The position numbers were made by a program, and so were the translations under genes. The notes beneath the pieces are model-generated. The model ran no database searches. It was given only the letters and a program-made list of their open reading frames with translations, and was not told where the DNA came from. Below are positions 52,993-63,120 of a DNA stretch of 64,000 nucleotides, piece by piece (position 1 is the stretch's first letter; every line of letters begins with the position of its first letter). The stretch comes from Bryum argenteum (taxonomy: Eukaryota; Streptophyta; Bryopsida; Bryales; Bryaceae), in the NCBI GenBank assembly GCA_037043015.1, contig CM073324.1, positions 14,591,013 through 14,655,012 of the forward strand, read 5' to 3'.

Positions 52993-53675
52993 GGACGCTT
53001 TACATGGGGAGTCAAGGCCAACTATGGTAGGCAGTCCTAAAAGCCCTTTGTACCCAAAAGCGATATGTACCTCATTTGTAGATTGTGAAAATACAGATGT
53101 ACCTCATTTGTATATAACGCATTTGGGTCAAATCTTACTTAGCACTTTGGAATTTTGTATAAAATTCACATATGCGAATTACATGTTGCAAATTTTTGCA
53201 ATCCTCCCAAAAAACTATTTCGAATGTGGTCATAATTTTATTTTGAATTTACTAGTGCTAAAAATAGGTCAGATCTCTTAAGGTGGCGCTTTTAGGACAG
53301 TCTACCTTAATCTCCAAGCTAATTCACTCACATTTTGAGTCCAATTGGCTCCATGGGCCACTTGGAGAACACATTAAACAATTAATAAAGTGGGGGCCAA
53401 TTCCCCCATGTGTAAAGCCCTTGGGGCCGATTTGTAAAAGGAAAAACAAGGCCATGGGGCCAATTCGTATTATTAGCTACTTTCGATTTGTTCACATTAA
53501 AGTATTTTAGTGAGATAATATTTTTTAATTGAAATCAAGAGACGGCCTTTAGGCCATGAATTGGCCTTCCATTCTTGTATCTCCCAACTTTTGGAGCGGG
53601 CCGTGTCATAACTTGTCCCCCTCCCATTATAATATAATTTCAGAAAATTGGCCTTGACTCCCCATGTGAAGCCCT
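52993..53675 (+). mobile_element. Outer TIR element carrying a nested MITE
   Basis: GACGCTTTACATGGGGAGTC (continuing AAGGCCAA, 52995-53019) is matched by its near reverse complement TTGGCCTTGACTCCCC at about 53650. The MITE at 53025-53307 sits inside the left arm. Related GGCC-rich pieces (CCCATGTGTAAAGCCC about 53405, CCTTGTGTAAAGCGG about 53750) suggest further nesting or an asymmetric element. Boundaries are approximate. Confidence 0.5.
53025..53307 (+). mobile_element. 283-bp TA-flanked MITE nested in another element
   Basis: Left end TGGTAGGCAGTCCTAAAAGC and right end (reverse strand) AGGTAGACTGTCCTAAAAGC form a TIR. TA flanks both sides. The termini resemble the element at 10330 (AGGTAGAATGCCCTTAAACC). 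Confidence 0.75.
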
Positions 53676-55211
53676 TTTGGCCAATTTCAAGAATTAGACC
53701 AATCACAAGAGAGGATTTGACCATGAATTGGCCCCATCAAGGGCTTGGCCCCTTGTGTAAAGCGGACCTTATTTTTTGGTGAGAGGTGAAGAGAGAAGTC
53801 CATTGAAAAATATTACTGGTGATTTTTGAATATTTTGTTGAAAAAAAATTTGACCTCTTAACCAAAGTTTTGATTTTTCATCGTATCAAACTATTGGTTG
53901 AGAGGCCAAACTCTTGGCGCCAAAACTTGTCGAAAAGCGTTGCTATGTAGGCACTTCGGGCACCTTTCACCTTTGGACTTTGGGCTTTAGTGTGAAGGTT
54001 GAGAGGCCAAACTTTTGCTCTTCATCAAATAGATCATTAATTTTTCTTGACCTCTCAATTGATGTCACGGCTCTAATTACTCCCAACTCTTGTTCCCATT
54101 GTGAGCCTTACTTGGTAGTAATCGGCCACAACTTAGCTAACATTGCACATGTCACGCACACTCGATGTTAGCACAACTTCTAGTTAAGGTGTTCAACCCA
54201 CCTTGACTCCCCCAACTCGTTACCCGCACCTCGTAACCCAAAACTCCCGCAAAACACATGGGCGTGCCACTTGGTGGCATTTCACAAATGTCCAAGCTCC
54301 AAAGGGTGGCCCACCTAACCCTTGGAGCCAACCGCCGTTGCATATTGTCTAAGTTCCTACTAGTCCTATTCCACTCATGTCTCTCACTCCGTTCGCGACA
54401 CTACTCGAAACATGCAATTTGTTTTACGCGGACTAGTTTGGAGTAGGACATTTTTCCAACCCATTGTTTTCAGGATGCACACAAGCATCCCATTATGCCC
54501 AAAGTGCGGGAGTGAGGCGTCATCTCAAAGCTTATTCCTTAGAGCCACCCCGACTCTCCTTGGCACCGTATGGGAGTGAGGAGGGAGATCACCCCTCCTT
54601 ATAGTACCCTTCGTGTTCTTTGGTAGCCTCCCTCCCCCTTTTGTGTTAAGGAGCCACTCATGACACACTTTTCTTAGAAGGATCACCCATATTTACCTTA
54701 GTCTCAAAAACAATCCGTAGCTTTCCCTTGGGCTAGCTCTTAGCACGACATCTTGAGTGAACATTGGAAGAAGAAAAAGGGAAAAAAAGAAAAAAAAAAA
54801 AAAAAAGAAAAAAAACAAAACACCTAGAATAACATTGTTCAACATATTTTGATGACTTTTGTGAAAGATATGCCATATAGAATGAGCGCAAGAACATACA
54901 TATCATCATCTTGTTATTATAAATATAGTGATTGTACTCTTTAGTATCATTATTACTAATGAAGTCGAAGCTTTAGATTATAAAAAAAAGTGTCTTTTTT
55001 GAAGTTTGTCAAAGATCATAACAAGATCGTCTTGTTTTATTGCAAAAAATGATGTAATGATATGTATAAGGTGATGTGCAAATGTGACGCAAGCTCCACG
55101 TATTTATCTATTTAATTTGGCATGGCTCCCTTGAAATACGAATCATGTGTACATGGAAACTTGCACGCTAATAATAGCTTCTCATGGACAATGCAGAAAA
55201 GAACTGCAATA
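53676..55211. other. Gene-free, repeat-like
   Basis: The part at 54.2-54.8 kb is C-rich on the plus strand and looks like an old repeat, possibly an LTR fragment, but I found no paired copy. An A-rich tract at about 54773-54830 could be a retroposon tail. No gene supported. Confidence 0.35.
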
Positions 55212-55623
55212 AAGGTCTGTTTGCACTTGGCCTTAGAGGAGGTCTTAGAAGGGGGTCTTAACTCTATTAAAAAGTGTGTGTTCGCACCTACATTCATTAG
55301 TAATTACCAATCCTACATGGATGTCCACATGGCACACTTTAAAGAGTAGGGTATTAGCAAACATTTAGGAGAACAAAAGAGCTTTGAGCAATAGTAGGCA
55401 ATACTTAAGGGAGCACCAATATTGAAAAGATTCTCAAATTTTCCTCTCTTAAGAGTGGTCTTATGTATTGTCCCACTTGAGGGGCCAATACGTAATCCCC
55501 TCACTATTGATTACACCTTTACCAGCCTCATTGATGACACCTTTCCTCAAAAGAAGGTATTCCTCCCCAAATTGTGGGGGTTTTAACCACGCTCTTTGCA
55601 AAGGCCAAGTGCGAACGGGCCTT
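55212..55623 (+). mobile_element. About 412-bp TIR element
   Basis: Left end AAGGTCTGTTTGCACTTGGC (then CTT) pairs with right end (reverse strand) AAGGCCCGTTCGCACTTGGC. Target duplication is unclear (TA or TAA on the left, AA on the right). Non-coding. Confidence 0.65.
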
Positions 55624-55624
55624 A

Positions 55625-55698
55625 AGCCATTGTATCGACTTCAGCTATCAGCCATTGTATCGACTTCCGCTATAAGCCATTGTATCAACTTCTGCTAG
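55625..55698 (+). repeat. 25-bp tandem repeat, three units
   Basis: Units beginning AGCCATTGTATCGACTTC start at 55625, 55650 and 55675, directly abutting the TIR element's right end. Confidence 0.88.
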
Positions 55699-55778
55699 AT
55701 GTATGGCATATACATAGACAGATGTCGGAGTAGACACTTACTGCATTACTAAGCTCATTACACTAATCGCATGACTAC

Positions 55779-56047
55779 TACCGTACCACCATAGTAAGTT
55801 CGTTCATAAACATTTTATTTTTAAAAAACATTAAAAATTAGAAATTACAAGCCAAGTGGAACAAAAAGTTGGAAAATTATGAGTTACTGCAATAGTCACA
55901 ACCTCCGGTTCATTTCTCTCCTTTTCATAGGATTCTCCAAAAAACAAACGAACGAATTTCAAAGAAATATATTTCTGGCAGACGAACATTATTTTTTCCA
56001 AAATAATAATAATAATCGTTCGTTGAGGACCAAACCCGCTATGGTAA
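55779..56047 (+). mobile_element. TIR element, copy 2 of the 33247 family
   Basis: Left end TACCGTACCACCATAGTAAG, right end about ACCAAACCCGCTATGGTAAC. The interior (ATATATTTCTGGCAGACGAA and a GAGGACCAAACC end) matches 33247-33529 with indels. Confidence 0.65.
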
Positions 56048-56054
56048 CCTCTTT

Positions 56055-56272
56055 CGAGGTCAATACTATGCTAATTCCTACCTAGCCATTGATGCCTTAG
56101 AAATACCCAACATGATATCCCCCACCACGGTTACCCATACAAGGAGGTCCAACAACCCCCCAACAATTGGATGTTCTATGGTGGTAACAAGCACCTTGTT
56201 GGCATGGGGAGTAGAACGCACAACCTCCACACTAGGAGCCACGAGCCCTAACCACCAATCCTAGTACTACTA
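56055..56272 (-). mobile_element. tRNA-derived SINE-like element, copy 1
   Basis: On the minus strand it starts with GGTGGTTAGGGCTCGTGG (resembles a pol III A box). About 30 bases later comes GTGCGTTCTACTCCCC in the place of a B box, then a GTATGGGTAACCG...GGTATTTCTAAGGC body. The same order occurs at 57963-58165, where the B-box-like stretch GGGTTTTAATTCCCC is clearer. No coding capacity. Confidence 0.6.
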
Positions 56273-56882
56273 CTTTCGCTACAAGAACTATTTTGTTGCG
56301 ACTTCTTCCGATTAGAACTTACTATTTCTACAAGAAAGCTAAACAACCTTCCTACCTCCAAGTTTAGTCCAACATCCTCCCTTCCCTCCACCATAGAAGC
56401 ACCTTCCCATGCTTTAGGGAGTAGAGTACATCCTATTTTAAATGACCACACTATTAGCCACAATGGTGCACTATGCTCCATAATTGGACTATTCTATAAT
56501 TGGCTGATTACCTCCACAATATTATTGAAACTGTCTGTGGTAGACTTTTATTGGAATAAGTGTTTCTATGACCATTTTGACAAGTTGAAGTTTGGGTATT
56601 TGTACTTTTTAGGCATATGTATAGCGTTTGTACATTTTAGGAGATGGGATCATTCGTTCTTATAGCCCATCCAATCATAAGGCTGGCATCATCTGTTGCC
56701 TTTACCACCAGTTCCCAGCATGTGAGGCCTTGAAGCTTGTGCCATGCAAGGATAAGGGGGTTCTTTTGCTTCTAGGCCACTCATGGTACGGAATGGCATC
56801 TTAGTAGTGATTAAATACACGTGTATAATGGAATTTTAGGGTTTATTTCAAAAATACAAAGAAATATTGTATTGAATATTTG

Positions 56883-57337
56883 ACCCTTGAACGCCCAAGC
56901 AAGTTGGAGGGGCTTTTTACGAACGGAATCTGCTCTGTAGCTCTCAATGTACTCAACTTTTCACTTGTATTTAGATGTCTAACTGGTCACCTTCTTATGA
57001 AAATGAAATGTTACGATTCAAATCACAATTTGTATGAGTGATTTTGTGCTTTGAAAGGATTGTGGTACATAACTTTGTTAGTAGGAGGTTGCAAACTCAT
57101 CATTGATTGGTCCATTCATGGTTTTGTTTTTGGCCCTATCATAGACATGCGGTCAAACACACTACGAATTGACACTTCATTTACGCCGACCCATTAGGGC
57201 TCGGAGTTCTTGTATATGTATATATCCATTCATGGTGCCCAAGTTTCGAGAGTGCACTATTCATGATGCCTAAGTCAACAAGATGTTGTGATCCAATTTT
57301 GAGCTGCCTATTTTAGACTCCATGAGCGTTCAAGGGT
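56883..57337 (-). mobile_element. Internally deleted derivative of the Tc1-like element (MITE)
   Basis: Begins ACCCTTGAACGCCCAAGC and ends GAGCGTTCAAGGGT. TG flanks both sides (probably a mutated TA). Its left arm matches the reverse complement of the right end of the element at 3830-6227; its right arm matches the reverse complement of that element's left end (for example AAAATTGGATCACAACATCT). The transposase region is missing. A hairpin retroposon is inserted at 57123-57224; without it the element is about 340 bp. Confidence 0.85.
57123..57224 (+). mobile_element. Short hairpin retroposon with 12-bp TSD, nested in the MITE
   Basis: Perfect direct repeats TCCATTCATGGT lie at 57111-57122 and 57225-57236. 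The insert has a T-rich start, then ACTACGAATTGACACTTCAT, a hairpin (arms CCGACCC and GGGCTCGG) and GAGTTCTTGTATATGTATAT as tail. Comparison with 3900-3970 of the parental transposon shows the empty site with a single CCATGAATG, confirming the insertion and its limits. Confidence 0.85.
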
Positions 57338-57813
57338 TGAGATACACGTCATTAACTAATCAAGAAATTAGAATACTCTTGAGTGACTATAATTGACAAT
57401 TTCTTTTATACTTTTCCTCTATGTGACCCAATTCTCCTCTAAGTTTCATAAAGCATGTAAGCTACTAGGTGCATGTCAAAGCGTACTACTTAGTGTATGG
57501 AGTAATTTCCTCTATTTTACTACGTGAAAGTATTTGAGGATTTAACAACTAGTTTCTAGTAAATTAGGGGGTGCTTTATCCCTAAACGCTCAAGCCTATT
57601 TTGACTTTAAATACAAGTTTTAAAAATGTGTTCGAGATGGAAAGCGGTGACGAGCTATATAGATTCCTATTCGATACCTTGTAATAGACTTATTGAATGG
57701 CATGTGAGTCAAAATTTGGGTTGTGAGACCTCATAGATTGGGAGATCATGAGGAGAATCTACTTAAAGAATATAAAAATCATCATTTCTATTATAGATAG
57801 AGTAGAAATGCTA

Positions 57814-57875
57814 CCATAATGGATAGAAACCCGGTTCCTTTCTAAGGGGCCAATGTGAATGAAGTATCAGTTCGT
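57814..57875 (-). mobile_element. Short hairpin retroposon, truncated copy
   Basis: On the minus strand it reads ACGAACTGATACTTCATTCA, then a hairpin GGCCCCTT/AAGGAACC and GGGTTTCTATCC. A 7-bp direct repeat AATGCTA (57807-57813 and 57876-57882) brackets it. The block order is the same as in the copies at 12247, 22775 and 57123. Confidence 0.68.
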
Positions 57876-57962
57876 AATGCTAATATCCCGATGGCCACCA
57901 GAGAAGGGGAAATTGGAACAATACCGCTACTTCCCCTTCTCGAGGGTGGACACTATAACTAC

Positions 57963-58165
57963 GATAGTTTCTAGCTACTTACTAGTGCCTTGAAGATACT
58001 TGACATAGTATACCCCCAAAGGGTTGTTCGGTACCCATACAACAAGGTCCAAGGACCCCTCACAATAGTTGGGTGAACTATAGTGGTGAGCACCACGCCG
58101 ACATGGGGAATTAAAACCCATTACCTCCCCGTTGGTAGCCATGAGCCCCAACCAAGCCAAGGCTT
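57963..58165 (-). mobile_element. tRNA-derived SINE-like element, copy 2
   Basis: On the minus strand: TTGGTTGGGGCTCATGGC (A-box-like), about 15 bases, GAGGTAATGGGTTTTAATTC with CCC (B-box-like), then a body matching 56055-56272 (GTATGGGTACCG..., GGGGGTATACTATGTCAAG). A-to-B spacing suits a pol III promoter of tRNA origin. Confidence 0.62.
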
Positions 58166-58169
58166 CTGG

Positions 58170-59307
58170 TGCCTAATGCTATCAACAAATCTGTTGCAAT
58201 AAAAAACTTTCCAAGTGGAAATTTGTTCACAATCATATGAAAACACATTTGTACTAGAAAAAACCATCAAATATATATTCAGTGCGTAAATTATGGTTTT
58301 GCATCAATGAAAACTACATCAAGATTTACATAGGAGATAATGAGCAAACCTAAATTCTTGCTCTAAAATATATTTTTAATCTTCTTTACATCTTGGATTA
58401 AGAAAGTATCTTTACCATGGAAACCAAGCTCAAGTTGAAATCCAACCCAACAAACAAAAGTGAAATCCTATGGTGGATAGAGAAGATAATACTCTTCAAG
58501 AACCATTTATTTTCTTACTTTTTCAATGAGAAAACATCATCCAAAATCCAATATCAAAATAATCCGACCAAACTTATGGCTCTTTAAATTTGGTCAACTT
58601 AATTTATTCTAGCCAACAAATTTTGACTAAGTAAACCTTGGATGAAGAAGTTATGACTTTTCAAAGTTTTAACATGTCATACATAAATAATATTTTTATT
58701 TTGAACTTCGAGAACCAATATATGCTAAGAGCAATTTATAAAAAAAAAAAAAAAAGAGAGTTCATTTACTCCGATGTTTTGTATCAATCATGTGTTGCAT
58801 TCAAAATCAGACAAATACCACTAGTTTTTATGTTTTCTTCTTTCAAAATAAGAAGAAGTACAATATTAGTATTTTCCCCATGCACAAAAATTGCTTCCAC
58901 TCGTTACATCCAAAAAATTTCAAAAATTGAGCCATTATTGAGCACCTTAAACTACCCTAATCAACATAAAAATGGTCACTTTCAGAACACCCTCCCTTGC
59001 AATCCCAAGGAACAGCTGAAACGGAAGTGTAGTAAACGAAACCCTGAACCACTTCAGATTCCAAGCTGCTCGTGCCCAGCACGAGATCGTTGCTCAATCG
59101 CATTTCATAGTGGAACCCGATCTCCTATTCAACCTTCGTCTTCATTCCAACTCAGAAGTCCTACATTCCTTGGCATTCGATCAGTGTATCACATGAATCA
59201 AGCTGCAATACACACACAGGATACAAGAGAATTTCCAAGCTCTAGCTTCGCAACCCACAGTCAATCGCACCTCTCTTTGATCAATCACATACACTAGGGT
59301 TTCCTAG
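58170..59307. other. Intergenic: upstream of CIA1
   Basis: AT-rich to about 58950, then GC-richer promoter and 5' UTR. An open frame of 219 codons at 58638-59297 crosses both compositions and has no family likeness, so I do not call it a gene. Confidence 0.45.
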
Positions 59308-62165
59308 ATGGAAGGCTCATCGAAGAGCGAGCCAATTCCCACCACCAATGGTGCGTTCAAGCTTTTTGATTCCGCCTAGGGTTTAGGGTTTAGAGCAAGA
59401 GGACACTCGCTCAAGAATTTTAATGTTTTGTTGTGTTATGCGAGCATTTGCAGGCATGTCATTGCGATTGGTGCAAGAGTTAGAGGGACACGACGATCGG
59501 TACGCCACACTCCAGTCTTTTGTAATCAATTGAAACTTCCTCAAAATCCAAGGGTTTGGTAAGTGAAAAAATCATGTGTGTGTGTGTGTGTCAGGGCTTG
59601 GGGTGTGGCGTGGAGACCATGCGGAGGCTCCTCAGTTCTAGCGTCCTGCAGTGGGGATAAAACCATTCGCATTTGGGAGCATTCGCCTGGAAGCTCACCT
59701 TCTTCCGCTACTTGGGCCTGCAAGGTCTCATTCTCCTTCCACATTGCTCTGAATCTACTTTGCTTTGAATGGGGGCAGTAATTTGGTTCTTCTTCGCTTG
59801 ACTTGGTGCTGTTGTTGCATAGGCAGTGTTGGATTCCTCTCATACTCGCACGGTCCGGCAAATCTCGTGGTCACCAACTGGAAACCTGCTTGCCTCGGCC
59901 AGTTTCGATGCTACAATTGGCATGTGGGAGTATGTTGGCGGTGACTTCTCTTTCATAGCTTCTTTTGAGGTATGCAACCTCACGCAGAATGATCATTCAG
60001 TGTTTTATAGTCGGCCCCGAGCTCCCGTAATGGATCCCTTCGTGATGGAGATCTTTTTTTTCGTGTGCAAAGATAGAGATGGTCAATTGGTTTCTAATTG
60101 CTGTAGTGGTTGTTGTGATATGGCAGGGGCATGAGAACGAGGTGAAAAGCGTGGCTTGGAATGCGGCTGGCACGTTAATGGCATCGTGCAGTCGAGATAA
60201 GTCAGTGTGGATCTGGGAGGTGCTTCCTGGACATGATTTTGAGTGTGTCTCAGTATTGAATGGACATACCCAGGATGTCAAGATGCTTGTATGGCACCCA
60301 TCGTTGGATATACTTGTTTCCACCAGCTATGATAACACCATCAAGGTAAAATCCTACTTCCTAACTGCGCTCACAAAATGAACCTATACTGTTTACACTA
60401 TACCGATGCGTTCAGAGCCATAAGAGATAACATACCTTCAACTTTCATATGATGCAAAATATATTCAAATTGCAATTTCGTAAAAAGATAAAGATAGTGC
60501 TCTCCTCTTTACTAATACATGAAGAATCTCTTGAAGAAGTGTACATTTATTTGATAACTTAAATATCGTTTAACTTCCTTTTCAGTATCTACCTTTAGCT
60601 CTTAGGGAGTATTAATATCTCTTTAGAAACCTCTTTTGATGCTCTTTACATATATGTGACTTAAATATACAAATATTGAATTGAGTTCGTGTAAGAAGCC
60701 TTGTCGTTGTCTCTTCTTGAAGAAGTTACATAATTCAAAGTGCAAGCATTGCTCATGGATTTTTATTACACATGAGGTTTGGATGAACATGAGAGAGATA
60801 GTTTTGATGACATTTACTATATTTCGGACACTTTGGTGGTAGTTTCATGTAATATAGTTATATGAGGTGGTAGTTATGATCATTTAAAGTTGCTCTTGTT
60901 TATCGTAACACTTTAGCTAAAGTACAAAAGTCCAAAGTTGAGCTTGGTGGGTTCTATTCAAATTTCTTCTAAAAAGTAGTTTCATGTATAGAAGTGTATT
61001 GAGATAGCTTTTTATTAGAGATGGCTGAAGTTTTCCATTGTGCCATGCCTCAACAAAAGTAGCTTCTGATAAGAGCAAAAGTAGCTTGTGATAAGAGCGA
61101 AAGTAGCTTGTGATAAGAGCGAAGGTTGATAATATGTTAAGATTGTCGTATGTTAGAATAGAATGCATTGGATTCCTCTTGAATTCCCTACAAAAGTACG
61201 GAAAAATTTCACAATTTAAAAAAAAAGTACAGGACACCATAGTCAAGACACTTCCGTTTGCCTGCAGGTGTGGACTGAAGAAGGCGATGGTGACGACTGG
61301 AGTTGCGCACAAACCTTAGGACCTCCTGGCAGGTCAGTGCCTTTACCCATTACCATCAGGGATGATATTGTCAACAAATCATCAACAACATACTTATTTT
61401 CTATTTGATCTCGTTCGGCAGGGGTCATACTTCGACTGTGTGGGCTGTCTCGTTCAACGCCACTGGTGACCGAATGGTAACATGCAGGTGCGGGATACTA
61501 CTGAACCTATTCACGCTTTAGTATCTACTGTAACAAAGCACCTCATTCTTTTTCTTGGGGTGGCAGTGACGATTTGACTTTAGTCATCTGGGATACGAGT
61601 GCGGATCTCACTGGAGGTGAAGACTCAACCAAGTGGTACGCTCTCTTATAACATTTCTTTCAATCCTTCATGCGTTCGCTACTTTTAACTTGCCATTACA
61701 ATCTTCCATTGCAGGAAGCATTTGACGACCGTATCAGGATACCACGACCGGACAATCTTTTCGGTTCACTGGTCAAAGTAAGTGTTGCTTTGATTTTGAA
61801 TTGCCGTTTGCTTGTATGATAGGAACTGATAATGCTTGCACTTTTGCAGAGTGAACGGCCTTGTTGCTACCGGAGCAGGGGATGATTGCATTCGCATCTT
61901 CTCCGCATCTTCAGATGATGAAAGCCAATCGTACGAGTTGGTGCACAAGCATGAAAAAGCGCACGCATCTGATGTCAACTGTGTGCAGTGGCATCCGAAG
62001 GTAATCTAACAGCACCCTTTTGGCCTTTTTACGTTTCAAGTACTGGTATTGGTGTTAAGTATTTGTTTGGTTTTGCAGGATCCTCGTTTGCTCGCATCGG
62101 CTGGTGATGATGGGGTTGTGAGAATTTGGGAGTTGGTTGGAGAGCTTCCTACTGCAACTACATGA
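59308..62165 (+). CDS. CIA1: Cytosolic iron-sulfur assembly WD40 protein CIAO1/CIA1
   Basis: Eleven exons: 59308-59350, 59454-59499, 59595-59724, 59823-59969, 60127-60345, 61268-61332, 61422-61487, 61567-61635, 61715-61777, 61850-62000 and 62079-62165. They give 361 residues, all phases agreeing; CIAO1 is usually about 340. It is the WD40 propeller of the cytosolic targeting complex (with MMS19 and AE7/CIAO2) that hands Fe-S clusters to nuclear and cytosolic proteins. Successive blades show [94 protein letters not shown], the DDLTLVIWD blade, [14 protein letters not shown] and [16 protein letters not shown]. The N-terminus is [15 protein letters not shown] followed by [12 protein letters not shown]. 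Intron 5 is 922 bp, far longer than the others. A telo-box lies in intron 1. Confidence 0.96.
59377..59393 (+). promoter_or_regulatory. Telo-box in intron 1 of CIA1
   Basis: TAGGGTTTAGGGTTTAG contains two plant telomere-type units. Such telo-boxes occur near the 5' ends of plant housekeeping and growth-related genes. Its role here is inferred from position only. Confidence 0.55.
59576..59591 (+). repeat. (TG)n microsatellite in CIA1 intron 2
   Basis: About eight TG units end just before the TCAG acceptor of exon 3. Confidence 0.85.
61055..61124 (+). repeat. 23-bp tandem repeat in CIA1 intron 5
   Basis: Three units of AAAGTAGCTTGTGATAAGAG plus two or three bases lie in tandem inside the long fifth intron. 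Confidence 0.85.
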
Positions 62166-63120
62166 TTCCGTAGTAACTGGCGATTGCTGTAATATTTTTG
62201 AATTCCAGTTTTGTAGAGGAAGCCGCCTTGGATGTCGATGTACAAAAAAAGGTCTCGTATTTTTTATATCTACTTGAGCTTTTCACTTAATCGATTCATT
62301 TTGTTGTAACAAATTGCTTTTCTTGTTAAGGAGTTTCTTGGTGGCACAATGAGTGCATTTTCTCGGTATGAAGACAATTGAGATGTTATTACTTTAATCC
62401 ACAACCGTAACAGGGTTTGGTCAGGCTCTCGGTTACTAAATTTAGATTGTATGAATTACTAAATTTTGATTGTATGAAGTTGCTACTTTGACACGTTGCC
62501 GAGTTTTCTCATACCTTTTGGAGAAGTCATTTTGTGCTTCAAAATTCCTCATACTTTAGAAGATATTCGCCGTCAAAGTTTGAAAACATATTTGAATTCT
62601 GCTCAATACTGCCCAAACTGCGAACTGCAGTATATGCTCATCCATTGCCAAAATCTGCCCAGAATCTATTTAATCACAGTAACCTCCAAATATGGAGTAG
62701 AACATCACTTTTTCAGGGTTTCAAACAAACTGCACACGAAGCAGCGGACGATGGGTCCAGCAATTTTGCAGACTACCACCAATCCGTCTTGATAATTACC
62801 AATGATATGCAAAAGCCTATGAAATCACAAATGAAAAAACAAAAGCCTAAAGTTGAAGAGCCGTGGTTCTAGGCTGCAGATCGTTCCTCGAATGACTTGT
62901 TCTTCTCTAGTTCAGCGCTCAGCATGTGGTTCAAAAGTGACTGCACAGTCAAGTCCTTTGCCCTGCAGCAACACCCGAGCCCACATTCATTCATTCAGCG
63001 CGATACAGGAAGTTGATCCTTACTCCCAGATAATCCAAAGCATGATATGCTGACAGAAAGTTGTCAAGAGCACAATCAGGACGTGGTAAGATATGTAGTT
63101 GAAGGTGGTTTCGAGATATG
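62166..63120. other. Intergenic between convergent CIA1 and TPC1 genes
   Basis: 3' flanks of both genes. Short open frames only; nothing else recognised. Confidence 0.45.

Noticed and set aside
54200-54830. LTR retrotransposon
   Set aside because: Composition is suggestive, but there is no second LTR, primer-binding site, polypurine tract or reverse transcriptase in the window.
58638-59297. 219-codon open frame upstream of CIA1
   Set aside because: It spans an AT-rich, poly-Lys start and a GC-richer part, has no domain likeness and overlaps the likely CIA1 promoter and 5' UTR.
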